Source of the DNA: Pseudomonadota bacterium
GTDB lineage: Bacteria > Myxococcota_A > UBA796 > CAJQPC01
DNA: 64,000 nt
Reading direction: 5' to 3'
NCBI GenBank assembly: GCA_024228935.1
Contig: JAAESX010000290.1
Location: 1 to 64,000 of the forward strand
The notes beneath the pieces are model-generated. The model was not told the DNA's origin. It made no database searches and saw only the letters and a list, made by a program, of their open reading frames with translations. Shown piece by piece: positions 16,211 to 24,710 of the stretch (the stretch's first letter is position 1; each line of letters opens with the position of its first letter). The position numbers and the translations under genes are program-made.

Positions 16211-18538
16211 ATGTTGCTGCTCTTGTCCGGCTGTGCGCTGACCACCCTGATGACCTCGGGCCGTTCGCTGCCCGAGCTGGAGGGGCAGCTCGAAGCTCCG
16301 GGGCTCGCCGGGCCGGCGGAGATCATCCGCGACGAACGGGGCATTCCGCACATCCGGGCGAACAGCGAGGCGGATGCGGCCTACTCGGTGGGCTTCGTGC
16401 ACGCCCAGGACCGGCTCTTCCAGCTCGACCTGGCTCGGCGGCTCGCGTACGGCCGCCTGGCGGAGATCCTTGGCCCCGATGCGGTCCCGCTGGACATCTT
16501 CATGCGCAGCCTCGGGCTCCAGGAGCAGGCCGTCGGGGCCATGAAGGCGATGGACGCGGACACGCGCTTCGTGCTCGCGGCGTACTCGTCGGGCGTGAAC
16601 GCCGGGCGGGACTCGGCCAAGAAGCCCCCGCTCGAGCACCGCCTGCTCGACCAGCGCAAGGTCGATGACTGGACGCCGACCGACTCGATGGCCGTGGTGT
16701 TCCTGAACAGCTGGTGGCTCTCGCGGAACGCCGACGAGGAGCTGTTCGCCTGGCTCAACCGCAAGGAGCTGTCCCGCGACGACCTGGACGCGCTGTTCGG
16801 TCTCTACGACGAGACGACGGGCGCCGATCCGTACTGGGAGGGCATCCGCAAGACGCGTTCGGGCGGTCTCTCCGAGCCGTTCTCGGCCTTCATGGGCACC
16901 ATGAGCGGCATCGCCGCCGAGGGCCAGGCCAGCAACAACTGGGTCATCAGCGGCGATCGGACCGAGTCCGGCAAGCCCATCCTGGCGAACGACCCCCACC
17001 TGGTGCGCAGCGTCCCGGCGACCTGGTACGTCGCCGACATCAAGGGCGGGAGCTGGCACGCGGCGGGCGGCACCGTCCCCGGTCTGCCGTACGTCATCGT
17101 CGGCCACAACGAGACGCTGGCCTGGGGCGCGACGAACGTGATGATCGACTACGTCGACTTCGTCGTGCTCGAGCGGGACGGGACGCTCGGCTACTTCCAC
17201 CAGGGCGAGAAGAAGACGCTCGTCGAGAAGACCGTGGAGATCGTGGTCGCGGGCGAGGAGCTGCCTCGCACCGAGACCGTGTACCTGAGTGATGCGGGAC
17301 CGGTCGTGACGGATCTGGCGGGCACGCACCTGCTGGCGATGCAGTGGTCGGCGCTGACCGAGGTGGACAACTCCGCCTCGCTGGTGCGCCAGATCAACCT
17401 GGCCGCGACGGTCGAGGAGGCCTCGCAGATCCCGACGGCGGGCGCGAACACCGGACTGAACTTCGTGTTCGCCGACAGCGAAGGCTCCATCGGCTGGTCG
17501 GTGACCGGACGGGCGCCGAAGCGGCTCGCCCACAGCGGCCTGTTGCCCTACCCGGGCTCGTCCGAGCACCACGGCTGGGACGGCTACTGGGAGACGCTGC
17601 CCCAGGAGGTCGACCCCGAGCGCGGCTACATCGTGACCGCGAACAGCCGGCCCGAGTACGAGGTCGACCCCGAAGCCGAGGTCGTGCTCCCGACACCCGA
17701 GGAGCTGTCCAACAGCTACATCAAGCCGTTCCGGAAGGACCGCATCTCGGAGCTGATCGAGGCCACGCCCAAGCACACGCCCGAGTCCGTGATGGCCATC
17801 CAGATGGACATCCAGGACGGCCAGGCGCGGCAGCAGGTGCCGGCGCTGCTCGATGGGCTCGACAGCAAGACCGAGGGCGGCATCTGGGTCAAGGAGACCC
17901 TGATCGCGTGGGACTACGAGGCCAACGGCCGCGGCGTCGAGTCGCTGGTCTGGGCCGAGTACAACAAGCAGCTCGTCGAGTACGCGCTCGAGGACACGCT
18001 CAGCAAGGCGGGCGTCCAGACCTACCTGGAGACCTGCTCGGCGGGCGGCACGCTGGTCGACGTCGAGGGCGGCCTGGAGCACTTCGTGGCGGACGCCGAC
18101 ATGGCCCGTCGGGCGGCGCTGCTGGAGACGCACAAGTCGCTGACCGAATCGTTCGGCGAGAGCACGTCGGGCTGGCGCTGGGAGTACGCCCACACGCTGA
18201 CCTTCGAGCACCCCTTCGTGCAGGCTGGGGCTCCGACGTCGCTGAACGCGGGCTTCGTGGACGACGGGCACGGCTCGCCGAACACGGTCAATGCGGCCGG
18301 GTACGCCTGGGACCAGGGCTACGAGATGACGTGGATTCCCAGCATGCGCCTCATCGTGCCGCTGGACGACGTCGGGAGTGCGACCGTCGTGGTGCCGCCT
18401 GGGCAGTCCGGTCAGCCCGGCAGCGACAACTACCAGGACCAGGTCCGGTACTGGAAGAACGGCGAGCAGCTGCCGCTGTGGTTCGACGACGAGGATGTCG
18501 AGCGCGAGGCGGCCTATCGGCTGGAGCTGACGCCCTGA
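16211..18538 (+). CDS. Penicillin acylase (amidase) family Ntn-hydrolase lipoprotein
   Basis: The 775-residue precursor starts at ATG 16211, with GGAGG at 16202-16206. The leader MLLLLSGC is very short. The alpha-chain contains IIRDERGIPHIRANSEADAAYSVGFVHAQDRLFQLDLARR, the family signature. The beta-chain should begin at Ser241 in GQASNNWVISGDRTESGKP, with SNNW conserved; the residue before it is Ala rather than the usual Gly, which may affect autocleavage. NDPHL, WGATNV, and GSNxYQD-like SDNYQDQVRYW near the end also fit. Family members hydrolyse amide bonds of penicillins, cephalosporins or acyl-homoserine lactones in the periplasm; the actual substrate cannot be read from sequence. The gene ends right before the second 51-bp repeat array. 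Confidence 0.9.
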   Translation: MLLLLSGCALTTLMTSGRSLPELEGQLEAPGLAGPAEIIRDERGIPHIRANSEADAAYSVGFVHAQDRLFQLDLARRLAYGRLAEILGPDAVPLDIFMRSLGLQEQAVGAMKAMDADTRFVLAAYSSGVNAGRDSAKKPPLEHRLLDQRKVDDWTPTDSMAVVFLNSWWLSRNADEELFAWLNRKELSRDDLDALFGLYDETTGADPYWEGIRKTRSGGLSEPFSAFMGTMSGIAAEGQASNNWVISGDRTESGKPILANDPHLVRSVPATWYVADIKGGSWHAAGGTVPGLPYVIVGHNETLAWGATNVMIDYVDFVVLERDGTLGYFHQGEKKTLVEKTVEIVVAGEELPRTETVYLSDAGPVVTDLAGTHLLAMQWSALTEVDNSASLVRQINLAATVEEASQIPTAGANTGLNFVFADSEGSIGWSVTGRAPKRLAHSGLLPYPGSSEHHGWDGYWETLPQEVDPERGYIVTANSRPEYEVDPEAEVVLPTPEELSNSYIKPFRKDRISELIEATPKHTPESVMAIQMDIQDGQARQQVPALLDGLDSKTEGGIWVKETLIAWDYEANGRGVESLVWAEYNKQLVEYALEDTLSKAGVQTYLETCSAGGTLVDVEGGLEHFVADADMARRAALLETHKSLTESFGESTSGWRWEYAHTLTFEHPFVQAGAPTSLNAGFVDDGHGSPNTVNAAGYAWDQGYEMTWIPSMRLIVPLDDVGSATVVVPPGQSGQPGSDNYQDQVRYWKNGEQLPLWFDDEDVEREAAYRLELTP

Positions 18539-18540
18539 CA

Positions 18541-18631
18541 CAGAAGTCGGAGGCTGACGGTCACCCTCGGGGTTGTGCGCACTGAGCGACGCAGACGTCG
18601 GAGGCTGACGGTCACCCTCGGGGTTGTGCGC
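18541..18631. repeat. 51-bp repeat, one full and one partial unit (family copy 2)
   Basis: Unit 18541-18591 and the 40-bp partial unit 18592-18631 are nearly identical to each other. They match the reverse complement of the units at 2029-2130 at most positions, including TCGGAGGCTG, the CGGTCA core and TTGTGCGCA followed by TGAGCGACG. A hairpin remains possible (GAGG-c-TGA / TCA-c-CCTC). The array starts two bases after the acylase stop codon and ends 12 bp before the stop of the convergent lipoprotein gene. Confidence 0.75.
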
Positions 18632-18643
18632 CCCCGCCCACCC

Positions 18644-19156
18644 TCACTCGTAGAAGGCCAGCTCCCAGCTCGCGTCGAACAGCTCGAGCTGCACCGGCCC
18701 GATCCCCTGCGCGAACGCGTGCTCCCCGGGGACCCCCTCGGACACCGTCACCGACGCCACCATCGGGAACGTCCCGTACCAGACCTCGAGCTCCCCGAGC
18801 GCGGTCACCTCGACCCCCGAGGTCGTCTCGCCGACCGCGACGCGCGGCGGAAGCACCGGGTCGCCGGCCAGCGTGATGCCGTCGTCGGTAACCTCGACCG
18901 CGTACTCACCCATCTGGGTGGCCTCGCTCCAGCGCTGGCCATGCCGGAACGACCACGTCCCGTCCGAGGCATGCAGGTGCAGGACGTCGGTCGCCACCGC
19001 GGTGTCCTCGCCCGAGTCGTTCGACGTCATCGAGCCGGCCTCGATGAACTCCATCCGGAACTCGGACGGGCCCGCGAAGTCCTCGGCCAGCAGCCCGCCG
19101 GCGCCTGGACCGGAGTCGCCCCCGGAACAGGCCAGGAGCCAGATCGCGCCGATCAT
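18644..19156 (-). CDS. Lipoprotein, unknown function
   Basis: The 170-residue product has the leader MIGAIWLLAC, then a Ser/Gly-rich start SGGDSGPGAGG. The mature domain is beta-rich, with DGTWSFRHGQRW and GELEVWYGTFPMVASVTV, and no catalytic motif is visible. Its ATG overlaps the TGA of the upstream propeller gene in an ATGA arrangement, so the two are co-translated and may act together at the outer surface. The 3' end faces the acylase gene across the 51-bp repeats. Confidence 0.75.
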   Translation of the reverse strand: MIGAIWLLACSGGDSGPGAGGLLAEDFAGPSEFRMEFIEAGSMTSNDSGEDTAVATDVLHLHASDGTWSFRHGQRWSEATQMGEYAVEVTDDGITLAGDPVLPPRVAVGETTSGVEVTALGELEVWYGTFPMVASVTVSEGVPGEHAFAQGIGPVQLELFDASWELAFYE

Positions 19157-20742
19157 GGAGCCCACACCGGGATGTGGTTGTTGTCGCTCGTCGCTTGACC
19201 GGGGAGCCAGAAGGCCGGCCAGCTGGGGTCCTCGCCCGCTTGCGCCTTCGCGGGGTCGAAGCCCGCGACCCAGATCTGCGGCTGACCCGAGACCACGTCG
19301 CCGTACGCCCGCTTGCTGCTGAACGTCAGCCACAGGACATCGTCGTCCGGGAGCGGCCCCCAGCGCGGCCAGCTGTTGGTCAGGTTCAGGTCCATGTTCG
19401 CCGCGGCCAGCTCGATGGGGGGCGTGTCCCCGCTGGCGCGCATCACCATCAGCGTGGCGTCCGAGTCGTCGTAGCAGTCCTGGGTCGACTCGTTGAACGC
19501 GACCCACCGGCCGTCCGGGCTGAACTCCGGGTAGCAGATGTTGCCCATGGCGGGCGAGTAGATCGCGGTGACGTCCGAGAACGCGCCGTCTCCGTACACG
19601 TCGATGACGCCGAGCTGGCCGCCGCTGAAGGTCCAGTCCGAGCTGTGTCCTGGCGTGGTCACGACGAACACCTGGTCGCCGTTCGGAGACCACGTGGGCA
19701 TCGTCACCGCCGCCGAGAGAGGCACCTCGCCCAGGTACTCGGCCGTGACGCCGTCGTAGATCAGCAGCGAGCCGGCCAGCGTCGTCAGCAGCCACTCGCC
19801 GTCCGGGGAGAACGCCTTGAAGTTTCCGTAGACCGTGTTGCTCGCTTCGATGTCGCTGAGATCATTGACGTCCTTGACGCCCAGCGGACCGTTGCCGCCG
19901 TCGTACGTGAACGCGATGCGGTCCTGGGACGACAGCACGTGGCAGCCCACGCAGCGCCCGGTCTGGTTCACCGTCAGGAACTCGCTGGCCTCGCCCCCGT
20001 ACGGGATCGACATCAGGCCCGAGTTGGTCGTGGTCCAGTAGATGATCGAGCCTTCGGCATCGAGTCGGTTCACGCTCAGCGTGCGAGGTGGGGCCGCAAT
20101 GATGGTCCCGGCGATGCTGGCCTCGAGCTCGATCTCGACCGAGCCGCCGGCGTTGGTCGCGACGATCTGCTGCCAGCTCTCGACGTCCGCGGTCCACGAG
20201 TTCGAGGTCGTGTAGACCGACAGGTCGGTCACGTCCGAGCGCAGGCGCAGGCGGTATGCGAACGCGCCCATGTCCTCCCACATGAAGCGGATGCTCGGGG
20301 TGTTCCGGGGGAAGTTCACGCCGTCTTCCGGGTACAGCCAGAACTCGCCTTCGGTCACCACCGTCGAGTCGAACAGCGCCGGGTCCAGGCCCTCTTCGTT
20401 GACCTGATCGACCCAGGTCATCGTGATCTCACCGTCGCCCTCGACGCCACCCAGCCGCGCCGTCACATACGAGATGCCGCCGTTGTCGGGGCTCGGCGTG
20501 AACAGGCCGAACTCGTCGAGCGTGCCCACCGAGCGGTTCGACAGGCTCCACTCGACCGTGTCGAGCGCAGCGATCTCGCCGTCCTCGTACTCGCCGGTGG
20601 CCACGAACTGGATGTCGTCCGGCGCGACGAGGCCGGTGCTCAGCTCGACGTGGTCGGGCTCGATCTCGATGGAGACGAGCGCGGGCGGCTCCACCTGTTC
20701 CGGTGCCGGGACGGTCTTGCAGGCGAGGGCGAATACGAACAT
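19153..20742 (-). CDS. TolB-like beta-propeller lipoprotein with a CxxCH motif
   Basis: The 529-residue product has the leader MFVFALAC, then KTVPAPEQ. Residues about 25-110 look like a bacterial Ig-like domain (VSIEIEPDHVELSTG, TGEYEDGEIAAL). Residues about 150-230 are another beta domain. From about 235 there are WD40/TolB-like blades (FKAFSPDGEWLLTTLAG, MPTWSPNGDQVFVVTT, YPEFSPDGRWVAFNE). At 264-268 CVGCH, preceded by TGR, is a textbook c-type heme-attachment motif placed just before the first blade. Whether heme is really attached depends on a cytochrome c maturation system not seen here and on a distal ligand. The gene is coupled to 18644-19156 by ATGA. Confidence 0.82.
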   Translation of the reverse strand: MFVFALACKTVPAPEQVEPPALVSIEIEPDHVELSTGLVAPDDIQFVATGEYEDGEIAALDTVEWSLSNRSVGTLDEFGLFTPSPDNGGISYVTARLGGVEGDGEITMTWVDQVNEEGLDPALFDSTVVTEGEFWLYPEDGVNFPRNTPSIRFMWEDMGAFAYRLRLRSDVTDLSVYTTSNSWTADVESWQQIVATNAGGSVEIELEASIAGTIIAAPPRTLSVNRLDAEGSIIYWTTTNSGLMSIPYGGEASEFLTVNQTGRCVGCHVLSSQDRIAFTYDGGNGPLGVKDVNDLSDIEASNTVYGNFKAFSPDGEWLLTTLAGSLLIYDGVTAEYLGEVPLSAAVTMPTWSPNGDQVFVVTTPGHSSDWTFSGGQLGVIDVYGDGAFSDVTAIYSPAMGNICYPEFSPDGRWVAFNESTQDCYDDSDATLMVMRASGDTPPIELAAANMDLNLTNSWPRWGPLPDDDVLWLTFSSKRAYGDVVSGQPQIWVAGFDPAKAQAGEDPSWPAFWLPGQATSDNNHIPVWAP

Positions 20743-20796
20743 GGGACCGCCGGTGCGGGGCGGGTTGTACCATGCGGCCTGCACCCCGGACCCGCG

Positions 20797-21675
20797 ATGT
20801 TCCTCCTCCTCAGCCTGGCCTGCACCGACTACGAGTACGCCGAGTTGGGCTTCTCCGAGTGGTTCACGCAGCCCGAGGTCTCCGACCACGCCGACGTGCT
20901 GTTCGTAGTGGACGACTCGGCCTCGATGGCCGAGGAGCAGGGCCGCCTGACGTCCAACTTCGACGTCTTCGCGACCGCGCTGGCCGACTCGTACGCGGAC
21001 TTCCAGATCGCGGTCACGACCACCGACCCCGACCGGCTCGGGCAGCTGTCCGGACCCATCCTCGACAGCGACACCTCGGGCCTCGAGGACGCGTTCTCCC
21101 AGGCCGTCACGGTCGGAACGGACGGCAGCAGGGACGAGCGGGGCTTCCGGGCGGCGCTCGCAGCCCTTGAGGACAACCCGGGCCTGGTGCGCAGCGACTC
21201 GCGCGTGCACGTCATCTTCCTCTCGGACGAGGACGACCACAGCCCCGAGCCCGTGGCCGACTTCGTGGACGACCTGACGTGGTTCGGCGAGGCCGACTTC
21301 CGCGCCCACGGCATCGTCGGGGACCTGCCGTACGGGTGCGCCTCGGGTCAGTCCGCGGCGTCGGCCGGGACCCGGTACGTCGAGGCCATCGAGCTGACCG
21401 AGGGCTTCCGCGACTCGATCTGTGTCGACGACTACAGCGAGATCCTGCAGCGAATCGCCCTGCAGGTCATCGGGTGGAACGACACCTTCGTCCTGGCCCG
21501 GCTGCCGGACCCGGCGACGCTGAAGGTCTGGGTCGACTCGGTCGTCATCCCGGAGCGGGCCGTGGATGGCTGGACGTATGCGCCCGGAGACAACGCCATC
21601 CTGTTCCACGGCCGCTCGGTGCCGCGGCCGGGCATGGAGGTCGTCGTCGAGTACCTCCCGCTGATGGGCTCCTGA
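20797..21675 (+). CDS. Von Willebrand A-domain lipoprotein
   Basis: The 292-residue product starts at ATG 20797 with MFLLLSLAC and TDYEYAE. The domain opens with ADVLFVVDDSASMAEEQGRL, giving the DxSxS metal-ion-dependent adhesion site. FQIAVTTTDPD, RGFRAALAAL and VHVIFLSDEDDHS follow the expected fold order. The C-terminal KVWVDSVVIPERAVDGWTYAP and MEVVVEYLP segments resemble the end of the paralogue at 10387-11937, so the two form a small family. The role is probably adhesion or protein binding outside the cell. Its TGA overlaps the apparent CTG start of the next lipoprotein. Confidence 0.85.
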   Translation: MFLLLSLACTDYEYAELGFSEWFTQPEVSDHADVLFVVDDSASMAEEQGRLTSNFDVFATALADSYADFQIAVTTTDPDRLGQLSGPILDSDTSGLEDAFSQAVTVGTDGSRDERGFRAALAALEDNPGLVRSDSRVHVIFLSDEDDHSPEPVADFVDDLTWFGEADFRAHGIVGDLPYGCASGQSAASAGTRYVEAIELTEGFRDSICVDDYSEILQRIALQVIGWNDTFVLARLPDPATLKVWVDSVVIPERAVDGWTYAPGDNAILFHGRSVPRPGMEVVVEYLPLMGS

Positions 21676-22253
21676 GCCTTCTCCTCGTTCTGGGCTGCGT
21701 GCTCCGGGCGCCCGAGCTGGTCGGCATGGACGTCGCCAGCGCCGAGCTCGAGCTGACCCACAGCGCGCGAGGGGCCTACGTCGTCGGCGGGACCTCGGCG
21801 TCGGGCTGGCTGTACCTGACCGACGAGGCCGGAGCGGTCCATTCGGTCCCGATTCGGCTGGGCGGTCCATCACTGGGCTTCATGTGGGCCTTCGAGACCA
21901 ACTACGAGGGCAGGCGCTGGCACACCCGTACGCAGGTGTGGGTCCCCGAGGGCACCCAGGGCCACGAGCTGGTCGGCTGGTACAGCGGGAACAGCGTCAG
22001 CCTGGCCACCATCGAGATCCTCGACGAGCCGCTGAGCGAGCTGGACGCGCATGTCCGGCTGGTGAACGAGTGGAGTCGCGTGCCGTTCGGGCAATTAGTC
22101 GAGGTTCGACCGATGTTTCCTGCCATCATGAGAGCGGCAGGCGAACAGGTCTGCCGGAGGACAAGATGTTCCTGCAAGTACACATGGCGTCTGGAGCCAG
22201 GAAGAGCTCCGGTGGACGCGTCGAGTTCATCGAGTCACGCCTGGTCAAGGTGA
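21672..22253 (+). CDS. Lipoprotein with apparent CTG start; 3' end uncertain
   Basis: In this frame a clear lipoprotein leader, SLLLVLGC then VLRAPELVG, begins directly at the stop codon of the previous gene. No ATG, GTG or TTG lies upstream nearby in frame, but CTG at 21672 overlaps that stop as CTGA, and this is the best start. About 140 residues of beta-rich sequence follow (AYVVGGTSASGWLYLTDEAG, GFMWAFETNYEGRRWHTRTQVWV). After FGQLVEV the frame runs into low-complexity sequence overlapping the next gene to 22253, so the true end may be the TAG at 22096, one base out of frame, with an indel just before it. Function is unknown. Confidence 0.5.
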   Translation: MSLLLVLGCVLRAPELVGMDVASAELELTHSARGAYVVGGTSASGWLYLTDEAGAVHSVPIRLGGPSLGFMWAFETNYEGRRWHTRTQVWVPEGTQGHELVGWYSGNSVSLATIEILDEPLSELDAHVRLVNEWSRVPFGQLVEVRPMFPAIMRAAGEQVCRRTRCSCKYTWRLEPGRAPVDASSSSSHAWSR

Positions 22254-22402
22254 TGCGGGCGGTGACGGTCTTCGACGAGAACGGCTGCGTTGTGGCCGGC
22301 ACCGAGATCACGCTGACCTCGCCGATCCGCGGCGTCACGGACGGTGGCGGCCGGCTCTATGCGATCGGCGAGCCGGCGGATGTGGTGACGAACGCGGTCT
22401 AG
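22166..22402 (+). CDS. Small conserved-looking protein, unknown
   Basis: The 78-residue protein has a perfect GGAGG at 22156-22160, five bases before ATG 22166. No signal peptide is clear (MFLQVHMASGARKSSGGRVEFIE). The pattern VKVMRAVTVFDENGCVVAGTEITLTSPIRG suggests a small beta fold with one Cys. It is preceded by a relatively AT-rich stretch around 22091-22135 that could hold its promoter. Its TAG overlaps the convergent stop of the hydrolase gene in a CTAG palindrome, so the 3' ends abut with no terminator between them. Confidence 0.6.
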   Translation: MFLQVHMASGARKSSGGRVEFIESRLVKVMRAVTVFDENGCVVAGTEITLTSPIRGVTDGGGRLYAIGEPADVVTNAV

Positions 22403-23291
22403 TCAGGCCAGCTCGCCCGCTCCCCCGAGCTGAGCTCCTCGTTCAGCTCCAACAGCTCGATCACGTCCTGGGCGAACCCACCCCACAGCCGGGGATCCGG
22501 GTCGTCCTTCTCCCAGGCGGTGACCTTCCACGGCCCGGTGCTCATCAGCAGCCCGTTCTTCACGAGCAGGTCGAGCGTGTCCCCCTGGAGCATGTGGTGC
22601 CGCGCGTAGACCGGCCACCAGAGCCGAGCGACCCACGGCGAGTTCACCGGCGCGGTCAGCTCGTCCAGCATCTCGGGCGAGACCAGCGCGTCGTCGAGCA
22701 GGGCCTGGCCGATGGCGAGCAGCTCGTCGGCGGTGAGCCGCAGCCCGGCCAGGCTGGTGTCGGCCCGAAGTGCAGGCCCCAGCGCGCGCCGCGGATGCCG
22801 AGCGGGTCGAAGACGTTCTCGCCCAGGTGGCCCTCGAGCGACTGGCCGGTGGCGTGCTCGACCAGCCCGCTGAGCAGGTTCGTGGCGTTGTTGTTGTAGG
22901 CGTACTCGGCGCCCGGGTCGTGCTCCAGGTCGCTGTGCAATGCGTGCCGGAGCGGCCAGACCGGAATCGTCCCGCGCTCGGGCTCGAGCCCCGAGGTGTG
23001 CGTCATCACCTGGTCGAGCGTGATGTCGCCGCGCGGATCCGAGGACCACTCGGGGAACACCGAGCCCATCGTCATGTCCCACGCCAAGGCCTCGTCCTCG
23101 ACCAGCTGGCCGACCGCGATCGACGCGACCGACTTCGTGATCGAGTGCACATTCATCCGGCGAGCGGGCCGCTTCTCCCAGCGGACGACCTCGGCGCCGT
23201 CGCGGACGACCAGGACCGCGTCGGTGTCGTTTCCCTGGGCCTTCTGGACGAACGCGTCCGAGCCCCAGGCGAGCCCGACCCAGAGGATCAC
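22399..23291 (-). pseudogene. Serine beta-lactamase-fold hydrolase, frameshifted
   Basis: GTG 23291 overlaps the stop of the aldehyde dehydrogenase (GTGA) and starts a short signal peptide ILWVGLAWG. NVHSITKSVASIAVGQLVEDEALAWD carries the SxxK active-site motif (SITK) of class C beta-lactamase/serine hydrolases. LDQVMTHTSGLEPE and AEYAYNNNATNLLSGLVEHATG (the YxN region) follow. At 22764-22766, a GGG run, the frame shifts; the other frame continues ADTSLAGLRLTADELLAIGQALLDDALVSPEML to the TAG at 22399. One extra G would restore a roughly 297-residue protein. The expected activity is esterase or D-peptidase-type hydrolysis in the periplasm. A genuine mutation and a homopolymer error are both possible. 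Confidence 0.7.
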
Positions 23292-24619
23292 TCGGCCCAG
23301 ACCGTCTTGATGTTCACGAACTCGAGCAGCCCGTACCGGCCGAGCTCCCGGCCGTAGCCGGACTTCTTCACGCCGCCGAAGGGGATGCGCGGGTCGGAGA
23401 ACGGGAAGCGGTTCACGAAGACGCCCCCGACATCGAGCCGGGGGGCCAGTGAGCGCCCTCGGGCCGACGAGGCCCACACGCTCGCGGCCAGCCCGTACGC
23501 AGACGCATTGGCCACAGCCACGGCCTCGTCTTCGTCGGCCACCTCGATCACCACGGCGACCGGCCCGAACAGCTCGTCTTCGTAGGCCGGCATCCCGGGC
23601 GCGACGTCTACCAGCACCGTCGGCGGGTAGAAGGAGCCGTCCCGCTCGCCTCCGCAGAGCACGCGCGCTCCGGCGGCGACGCTCGCGGCCACCTGGCGCT
23701 CCAGCTCCACCGCCAGGTCCGGACGAGCCAGGGGCCCCACGTCGCAGCCCGCGGGGTCGCCCACGGTCAGCGCCGACATGGCGGCCACGAACCGCGAGGT
23801 GAACTCCGCGGCGACGCCCTTCTCGACCAGGAACCGCTTGGCCGCGCAGCACGACTGCCCGTTGTTCTGGACTCGGGCCATGACGGCCGCGGGGATCACG
23901 GCGTCCAGGTCGGCGTCGTCGAGCACGATGAACGGGTCGCTGCCGCCCAGCTCGAGCACGCACTTCTTCAGGGCGGCTCCGGCCTGGCTCGCCACGGCAG
24001 CGCCCGCACGTTCGCTCCCGGTCACGGTCACCGCCGCGATGCGTGGGTCGTGGATCAGCCCGGGCACCCGGTCGACGTCGACCACGACCAGCGACAACAG
24101 CCCCTCGGGCAGGCCGGCCTCGCGGCAGAGCTCCACGATGGCCTTGCCGACTCCCAGCGTGTTGGGTGCGTGCTTCACGACCAGCCCGTTGCCCGCCATC
24201 AGGGCCGGCGCGGCGAACCGCATCACCTGCCAGAACGGGAAGTTCCACGGCATCACGGCCAGCACCAGCCCCAGCGGATCGAAGCGGACGTGGGACTCGG
24301 CGGTGGCGGCCTCGTCGGCCAGCATGTCCGCCGCCTCGTCGGCGTAGAAGTCGCAGACCAGCCCGCACTTGGCGGCCTCGGCCTCGGCCTGACGCAGGGG
24401 CTTTCCCATCTCGGCGGTGGCCAGCTCGCCCAGGACGCCGCTTCGCTCCCCGAACAGCTCGCCGATGCGACGCAGGACGCGGGCCCGCTCGTCGAACGAC
24501 CGCCCCCGCCAGGCGGCCTGTGCCCGTGCCGCCGTCACCAGCAGGCTCTCGACCTGTTCGGCGGTGTGTTCGGGATGCTCGGCGAGCACCTGTCCGCTGA
24601 AGGGATTCACCGACTGCAT
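23288..24619 (-). CDS. NAD(P)-dependent aldehyde dehydrogenase (semialdehyde dehydrogenase-like)
   Basis: The best start is ATG 24619 (MQSVNPFSGQV), spaced correctly from GGAG; two further ATGs lie just upstream. The protein is about 443 residues, a little shorter than typical. PWNFPFWQVMRFAAPALMAGN, VTGSERAGAAVASQAG, the catalytic-Glu segment LELGGSDPF and the nucleophile segment NNGQSCCAAKRF are all present. FPFSDPRIPFGGVKKSGYGRE closes the fold. The pattern is closest to succinate-semialdehyde dehydrogenases of the Sad/YneI type, which oxidise semialdehydes to acids with NAD(P). Its stop is coupled to the hydrolase gene downstream. Confidence 0.9.
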   Translation of the reverse strand: MQSVNPFSGQVLAEHPEHTAEQVESLLVTAARAQAAWRGRSFDERARVLRRIGELFGERSGVLGELATAEMGKPLRQAEAEAAKCGLVCDFYADEAADMLADEAATAESHVRFDPLGLVLAVMPWNFPFWQVMRFAAPALMAGNGLVVKHAPNTLGVGKAIVELCREAGLPEGLLSLVVVDVDRVPGLIHDPRIAAVTVTGSERAGAAVASQAGAALKKCVLELGGSDPFIVLDDADLDAVIPAAVMARVQNNGQSCCAAKRFLVEKGVAAEFTSRFVAAMSALTVGDPAGCDVGPLARPDLAVELERQVAASVAAGARVLCGGERDGSFYPPTVLVDVAPGMPAYEDELFGPVAVVIEVADEDEAVAVANASAYGLAASVWASSARGRSLAPRLDVGGVFVNRFPFSDPRIPFGGVKKSGYGRELGRYGLLEFVNIKTVWAE

Positions 24620-24710
24620 GGGCATCTCCATTCGCCGCACGGCACAAGCGTGCGAAGCCTACAGTGCACGTTAGGGTTGAGGCAGGGCCTTGTACCCGCT
24701 TGGAGACCGC

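Noticed and set aside
16211..18538. Acyl-homoserine-lactone acylase assignment (quorum quenching)
   Set aside because: The family fold is certain, but no residue I can read separates AHL acylases from penicillin or cephalosporin acylases, and no quorum-sensing gene is nearby.
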